Part shown: in pieces, positions 59,656-64,000 of the stretch | How positions within the stretch are numbered: the first letter of the stretch is position 1 | Layout of the letters: each line of letters starts with the position of its first letter | Assembly (NCBI RefSeq): GCF_010727125.1 | Contig: NZ_AP022564.1 | Span: forward strand, 1,116,001 to 1,180,000 | Length of the DNA stretch: 64,000 bases | Source: Mycolicibacter terrae | GTDB taxonomy: Bacteria > Actinomycetota > Actinomycetes > Mycobacteriales > Mycobacteriaceae | Direction of reading: 5' to 3' | The notes under the pieces: model-generated | The model's database searches: none | Told to the model about the DNA's origin: nothing | What the model saw: only the letters and a program-made list of their open reading frames with translations | Made by a program: the position numbers and the translations under genes

Positions 59656-60882
59656 TTATCCGGCGCTGGGCGGCCGGTTCATCACGCGGTGGCGGTAGCC
59701 GTAGCGCGGCACGAACCGGAAGCCGGTGGCCCCGCCGGCAGCAGCAGCACCGGCCCCGGGCATGCCGGCCATTCCGGGGATACCGGCCATGCCGGCCCGG
59801 GGCATCACGCCGGCCTCCGCCGCGGCAGTCGTTGCGATCCGGCTGGACACCAGCGTAGCCGCGGACGGGTTGGCCGAAGCAGGCGCGACGGGCCAACTCT
59901 GCGGCACCGAAAGGGCTCCGATTTGGATGCCGCGCCCCAGCGCGGCCGACGGCGTAGCGGCGCCGAAACCCGGTGTGTGGGCGGCGGCGGTCCCCACGCT
60001 CTTGGTCGCCTCTACGGCCGGCGCCAGGGTCGCCAAGAATGCCTTGGAGTCCGCGACGGCCGGTCCGGAAACCTCCCAGCCGTTGAGCCCCTGGCCGACG
60101 GAGTCGCCGATCCGGAAGAGACCCATGGACGAGTTGGCGAGGCGGGTGTAGGTCGTCAGCTGATTGACCATCTGTTGCAGGGCTGCCGTGGTAGGCGGCA
60201 CGGTGCCGCTCCCCGGTGCGGCTGGTGACCCGGTTGCGGTGCCCGCCTGGGCGAGCGACTGCGCCGTGGTCAGCGCCTGCGACGACGCCTGCGTTGCGGC
60301 GGAGTTGCCGGCGGCCTGGGTGGTCGCGACGGCCTGCCCGGCGGGTGCGGCCGGATTGGTGGTCTGTGGTGGCGAGGTGAACTCCGAAAGCTGTGAGGCC
60401 GCGGCGGAACCGCCGGCATAGCCGTACATCGCCGCGGCGTCCTGCGCCCACATCGCCGCGTAGTGTGCTTCGGTCGCCGCGATGGCCGGGGTGTTCTGGC
60501 CGAAGAAGTTGGTGGCGACGAGCGTCATCAGCTGAACCCGGTTGGCCAGCACCACCGGAGGCGGAACGGTCATCGCGTACGCGGCCTCGAAGGCGGCCGC
60601 GGCGGCTTTGGCCTGGCTGGCAGCCAGCTCGGCTTGGGCTGCGGTGGTCTTGAACCAGGTGGTGAACGGCAGTGCCGCGGCCGCCATGGCGGTGGCCGAG
60701 GGCCCGCGCCACGGGCCGCTGGTCAGATCCGCGATCGTCATGTCCACCGCGGCCGCGGTCAGGCTCAACTCTTCGGCCAGCACATCCCAGGCCGTCGCAG
60801 CTGCCAGCATCGGGCCGGAGCCGGCTCCCGCGTACATCCGTGCGGAATTGATCTCCGGTGGCAATGCCCCGTAGTCGATCAC
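59656..60882 (-). CDS. PPE family protein (PPE-SVP type)
   Basis: A 408-residue PPE protein. The N-terminal domain has [13 protein letters not shown], the WxG-type SGPWRGPSA and [20 protein letters not shown]. The C-terminal half contains SVPQSWP, defining the PPE-SVP subfamily, and ends in Gly/Met/Pro repeats ([16 protein letters not shown]). PPE proteins pair with PE proteins and leave the cell through ESX (often ESX-5) secretion. The GTG start has AGAGG ahead. It lies 14 bp from the upstream PPE gene. Confidence 0.93.
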   Translation of the reverse strand: MIDYGALPPEINSARMYAGAGSGPMLAAATAWDVLAEELSLTAAAVDMTIADLTSGPWRGPSATAMAAAALPFTTWFKTTAAQAELAASQAKAAAAAFEAAYAMTVPPPVVLANRVQLMTLVATNFFGQNTPAIAATEAHYAAMWAQDAAAMYGYAGGSAAASQLSEFTSPPQTTNPAAPAGQAVATTQAAGNSAATQASSQALTTAQSLAQAGTATGSPAAPGSGTVPPTTAALQQMVNQLTTYTRLANSSMGLFRIGDSVGQGLNGWEVSGPAVADSKAFLATLAPAVEATKSVGTAAAHTPGFGAATPSAALGRGIQIGALSVPQSWPVAPASANPSAATLVSSRIATTAAAEAGVMPRAGMAGIPGMAGMPGAGAAAAGGATGFRFVPRYGYRHRVMNRPPSAG

Positions 60883-60896
60883 TTGGCCTCTTGGTG

Positions 60897-62099
60897 CTAT
60901 CCGCCGAAGGGACGCCGTGGCATGACGGTCAACGCCGTCCCGTAGCGAGGCGCGCCGAACCCGCGGTATCCGGCACCGGCAGCGCCGGCCGCGGCCGCCG
61001 GAACGCCGGGCATACCGGGCATGCCGGTCGGGGGCGCCATCGGCGTCGTACCGAGGATTCCGCCGGCTGAGGGGACCGGTGCTGCAGCCGCAGGACCGAC
61101 CGGCACCCAGGAGCCGCCGGAAACCGGTCCCAGTGCGCTCATCGGCGGTGCGGGCGGGACCCAGGCGGGCGGCACCGAGAGGCCGCCGATCGAGCCGGCC
61201 GCGCCCGAGGCGGCGTTGGCGGCACCCGATGCTGCAGCACCGGCGGCACCCGAGGCAGCACTGGAGGCGCCCTTCATCGCGTCAGCCCCCAACTTCTGCA
61301 GGCCGAGCACACCGCTGACGCCACGCCAGACCGCGCAGATGTTGTTCGACTGCAGGTTCGAGCCGGTCACCAGCTGGGTCATCAGTTGGTTGCTCAGGTT
61401 GTAGTTCGGGTCGTTGAGGATGTCCTGGGCGGGGTTGCCGGTGCTGTCGGCCGACTGCGCCGTCAGCGAGTTCACCAGGCTCTGCAACGTGCCGGATGCC
61501 TTGGTGGCCTGGGTCGTCGAGGCACTGCCGACCGCCTGGGCGACCGCGTTGCCGGTGGCGGCCTCCCCGCCGGGGTTGGTCGGGTTCGGCGGCGCGGTGA
61601 ACTCATTCAACGTGGTCGCTGCGCTGGACTGGGCGTGATAGCCGTACATCGCCATCGTGTCCTGCGCCCACATCTCGCCGTGCTCGGCTTCGGTGGCCGC
61701 GATCGACGGGGTGTTCTGCCCGAGGATGTTGGTGGCGACCAACTGCTGCAACTGTTGGCGGTTGGCCGTGACCGCCATCGGCGGCACGATCGTCGCGCGC
61801 GCCGTCTCGTAGGCGGCTGCGGCGGCACGGCCCTGCCCGGCGGCCTGCTCGGCCTGCGCAGCGGTGAGCTCCATCCAGTTGATGTAGGGCGCCGCCGCGG
61901 TGGCCATCGTCGCCGAGGCCGGCCCCAGCCATTCCTCGGAAGTCAGCTGGTTGATCACCGCACGATACGAGGCCGCAACGGATTTCAGTTCGGCGGCCAG
62001 GGCGCTCCATGCCGACGACGCCACCGTCATCGGTTCCGAGCCCGGACCGGAATAGATCTTGGTGGAAGTCACCTCCGGTGGCGACGACAAGTAATCCAT
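60897..62099 (-). CDS. PPE family protein (PPE-SVP type)
   Basis: A 400-residue PPE protein. It shows [14 protein letters not shown], the [10 protein letters not shown]-x-G turn, [20 protein letters not shown] and a [10 protein letters not shown] motif of the SVP subgroup. An Ala-rich segment ([20 protein letters not shown]) follows the PPE domain. It is 9 bp from the PE gene upstream and 14 bp from the second PPE gene, so one operon of PE-PPE-PPE is likely, with the PE protein as the secretion partner of this PPE or both. Confidence 0.93.
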   Translation of the reverse strand: MDYLSSPPEVTSTKIYSGPGSEPMTVASSAWSALAAELKSVAASYRAVINQLTSEEWLGPASATMATAAAPYINWMELTAAQAEQAAGQGRAAAAAYETARATIVPPMAVTANRQQLQQLVATNILGQNTPSIAATEAEHGEMWAQDTMAMYGYHAQSSAATTLNEFTAPPNPTNPGGEAATGNAVAQAVGSASTTQATKASGTLQSLVNSLTAQSADSTGNPAQDILNDPNYNLSNQLMTQLVTGSNLQSNNICAVWRGVSGVLGLQKLGADAMKGASSAASGAAGAAASGAANAASGAAGSIGGLSVPPAWVPPAPPMSALGPVSGGSWVPVGPAAAAPVPSAGGILGTTPMAPPTGMPGMPGVPAAAAGAAGAGYRGFGAPRYGTALTVMPRRPFGG

Positions 62100-62108
62100 C
62101 GCCGTGGC

Positions 62109-62408
62109 CTAACCGGCCGCGGCGGCGTTGGCCGCCTCGGTGGCGGCGTACGCGCCGGCCCCGCTGCTCAAGGCGTTGACGAACATCTCGTGGACGGCCG
62201 CGGCCTGGGCGCTGACGGCCTGGTAGGCCTGGGCGTGCGCGGCGAATTGTGCCGCGGTCAGCGCGGAGACCTCGTCGGCGGCGGCCGGAACCACGCCGGT
62301 GGTCGGTGCCGCTGCTGCGGCACTGTGGGCGGTCATCGCCGACCCGATTGTCCGCAGGTTTGCAACCGCGGCCATCAGTGCCTCGGGTTGCGTTGTTACG
62401 AACGACAT
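62109..62408 (-). CDS. PE family protein
   Basis: A 99-residue PE-domain protein, starting MSFVTTQPEALMAAVANLRT and having only the PE domain with no PGRS tail. The YAATE sequence near the C-terminus fits the YxxxD/E general secretion signal of type VII substrates. AGGAG is 6 nt before the ATG. It leads the PE-PPE-PPE operon; its upstream region (62409-62630) holds the promoter and no other gene that I can see. Confidence 0.93.
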   Translation of the reverse strand: MSFVTTQPEALMAAVANLRTIGSAMTAHSAAAAAPTTGVVPAAADEVSALTAAQFAAHAQAYQAVSAQAAAVHEMFVNALSSGAGAYAATEAANAAAAG

Positions 62409-62630
62409 AACGCTCCTCGTCGAGTCCTTCGTGGTCTGCGATCGTCGAGATGCGGATCGCGCACCTGTTTGGGTACACCGCCGACGCTAGGCGATCTGAA
62501 CGCGGCGACCCACCCGTGAAGGGGGCTTTTCGGAGACTGTCAGCAGTTGTTCACCGACCGTTCGGAACCGACTCGATTCATTCACCGATCAGCACTCCGA
62601 AGTCGGGCAACCGTCACCGGCGGTTCACCT

Positions 62631-63677
62631 TCAGTTCAACCCGTCGGCCAGCAGCGCCAGCGTGGATTCGCGTCCCGGCGCGGTGGCCGGGTCGCTACCT
62701 CGCCGGGCCGAGGCGACCGGATTGAGCATCACCTCGTCGACTCCGAACCGGCGGGCGAGCTCCCGCAACTGTGCCAGCGCCTCGGTAGGCGTTCCCAGCA
62801 CGGCGCGATCGAGCTCGCCGCCGGCGACGCGGTGCTGCTGCGGGGTGAGCGTCGCCTGCTGGGCTTCTTCGACCAGTTCCAGGCGGCCCGGCGGCTGGCC
62901 GGTCGCCGTTCGCGCCTGCAGGTGCAGGTGGGGAAGTATCAAAGCGGTTGCCTCCGAGTGTGTTTCGGCGACAACAGTGTTGACGGTCAGGAAGGTGATC
63001 GGCTCTGCGGCGACCTCGCTGGGCACGAAATCCGACCGGTAGAGCGCCAGGGCCTCGGCGGTGTGCTCGCCGAACAGGTGATGGCCGAACACGTAGGGAA
63101 GACCTTTGGCGGCGGCGATGCGGGCCGACTCCATCGATGACCCCAGCAGGAAGACGCGCGGCGACGTCAGCGCGTGCGGGGTCGCCCGGAGGACATAGCT
63201 GCCGTCGGGCAGCTCTACCGACACGCCGGCGGGGCCCAACAGGGCGATCAGGTCGTCGAGGTGGTCGGGGAAGTCGACGACGTTCTGGTCGGCAGAACCG
63301 CTTCGGCCGGCCGGACCGCGCAACACCATCGACGCCACCGGGTCGGCGCCCGGTGCTCGTCCGATGCCCAGGTCGATGCGGTCGGGGTAGGCGGCCTCGA
63401 GCAGCGCAAACTGCTCGGCCACCGCCAGGGGCGCGTGGTTGGGCAGCATCACCCCGCCCGAGCCGACCCGCATCCGCGAGGTGGCGGCCGCCAGCATCGC
63501 GATCAGCACCGCGGGGCTGGTCGCCGCGACCGACGGGATGTTGTGGTGCTCGGCGACCCAGTACCGGCGGTAGCCGAGCCGGTCCGCCAGCTTCGCGAGG
63601 CGCAGGGTGGCCGCCAGCGCGTCCGCACTGGACTGGTCGGTGCGTACCGGCGCGAGGTCGAGCACTGAGAGGCGCAC
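62631..63677 (-). CDS. LLM class flavin-dependent oxidoreductase (luciferase-like)
   Basis: A 348-residue bacterial luciferase-like protein starting LSVLDLAPV. The pattern RRYWVAEHHNIPSVAATSPA and DRIDLGIGRAPGADP resembles the MsnO8-type LLM group of the superfamily. The reaction is unknown; either FMN or F420 may be used. GTG 63677 is the likely start. It is divergent from the methyltransferase at 63770. Confidence 0.88.
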   Translation of the reverse strand: MRLSVLDLAPVRTDQSSADALAATLRLAKLADRLGYRRYWVAEHHNIPSVAATSPAVLIAMLAAATSRMRVGSGGVMLPNHAPLAVAEQFALLEAAYPDRIDLGIGRAPGADPVASMVLRGPAGRSGSADQNVVDFPDHLDDLIALLGPAGVSVELPDGSYVLRATPHALTSPRVFLLGSSMESARIAAAKGLPYVFGHHLFGEHTAEALALYRSDFVPSEVAAEPITFLTVNTVVAETHSEATALILPHLHLQARTATGQPPGRLELVEEAQQATLTPQQHRVAGGELDRAVLGTPTEALAQLRELARRFGVDEVMLNPVASARRGSDPATAPGRESTLALLADGLN

Positions 63678-63769
63678 AGCGGCGATCTTGCCATCACCGG
63701 GCCGGTCATCGCCGTTCGTACACCGCCCGTTCTGTTGTCGTTCACCGGCGTCACGCACAGTGGTCAGCG

Positions 63770-64000
63770 ATGAGCAGCGATACCGAGTTCGTAGCGCCCG
63801 CGGATCCGCCCGAGCCCTGGGACATCGGCCGCCCGCAGCCGGCGGTGCAGCAGCTGGTGGCTTACGGGGCGCTGCGCGGCGAGGTCCTCGATCCCGGCAC
63901 CGGTCCCGGACATCACGCGATTTACTATGCGGCACACGGCTATTCGACAACAGGAGTCGACCATTCCCCGGCTGCGATCGCGCAGGCGCAGCGCAACGCC
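63770..64000 (+). CDS. class I SAM-dependent methyltransferase, N-terminal part
   Basis: The first 77 residues run off the window. After MSSDTEFVAPADPPEPWDIG there is a SAM-binding motif I, VLDPGTGPGHHAIYYAAHGY, and motif II VDHSPAAIAQAQ. Substrates cannot be predicted. It is divergent from the luciferase-like gene across about 90 bp. Confidence 0.8.
   Translation, partial: MSSDTEFVAPADPPEPWDIGRPQPAVQQLVAYGALRGEVLDPGTGPGHHAIYYAAHGYSTTGVDHSPAAIAQAQRNA

Noticed and set aside
58001-60712. A 903-codon open frame on the minus strand
   Set aside because: It runs antisense through the kinase gene and out of frame through the PPE gene, both of which have clear family motifs. Its product is Arg/Gly/His-rich without a recognisable domain, typical of high-GC shadow frames.
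59739-61300. Repeated Gly/Ala/Met/Pro-rich DNA in the PPE genes as a possible repeat array
   Set aside because: The repetition is irregular protein-level low complexity in PPE C-termini. There are no evenly spaced direct repeats or spacers, so it is not CRISPR or a tandem-repeat locus.
1-64000. Insertion sequences, integrases, att sites or phage genes that would explain the island
   Set aside because: No transposase, integrase, terminal inverted repeat or tRNA was seen; base composition looks uniform by eye, so horizontal gain is only inferred from synteny.

Overview
The window is high-GC actinobacterial DNA from a Mycobacterium-like organism. Evidence for this is an mce/yrbE lipid-import operon, PE and PPE genes, a WS/DGAT (Tgs-type) acyltransferase, a DesA3-type desaturase with its flavin reductase, many FadD/FadE-type genes, a mycofactocin-coupled SDR, and a gene block equivalent to M. 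tuberculosis Rv3227-Rv3235. I see no rRNA, tRNA, CRISPR array, transposase, integrase or phage gene.

The left three quarters (about 1-49.5 kb) is a dense catabolic island. It opens with an operon of acyl-CoA dehydrogenase, amidohydrolase, a small coiled-coil protein, yrbEA, yrbEB, mceA-F and an RsiV/MPT64-like secreted protein. Next come an aldehyde dehydrogenase with a divergent FadR-type GntR regulator; CaiB-type CoA-transferase, alpha-methylacyl-CoA racemase-like and TesB genes; two divergent paralogous thiolases followed by FadE and SDR genes; an AveC-like membrane protein and a TetR regulator. Then follow a FadD / DUF35 / SCP-x-type thiolase / enoyl-CoA hydratase operon; a 475-residue regulator built from two complete GntR-FCD modules; a P450 / hydratase / enoyl-CoA hydratase / APH-like / bipartite FadE operon; a frameshifted MpaB-family gene; a DUF35 plus Cys-less thiolase (Ltp2-like aldolase) pair; and further FadD, SDR and luciferase-like genes. 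The mix (Mce importer, P450, 2-methylacyl racemase, acyl-CoA ligases, dehydrogenases, hydratases, thiolases and a retro-aldolase pair) suggests import and side-chain degradation of a methyl-branched or alicyclic lipid such as a steroid- or isoprenoid-like compound. The substrate cannot be read from sequence.

The most striking signal is a roughly 20-bp motif (AGGATACTGATTTAG-like) in nine of the ten promoter regions of this island, often within 20 bp of a start codon. I found none in the right-hand core block. It probably defines one local regulon; the tandem GntR fusion and the single GntR gene are the obvious candidate regulators.

The right part (49.5-64 kb) is conserved mycobacterial core: Rv3235-like protein, a full-length Tgs3-type acyltransferase, PPK2, a DUF6912-like protein, a ferredoxin reductase and DesA3 (both preceded by the same 8-4-8 inverted repeat), then convergent rsgA and aroA. 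Beyond aroA lie a membrane Ser/Thr kinase, a PPE-PPE-PE cluster, a luciferase-like oxidoreductase and the start of a methyltransferase. No gene-free stretch exceeds 300 bp.
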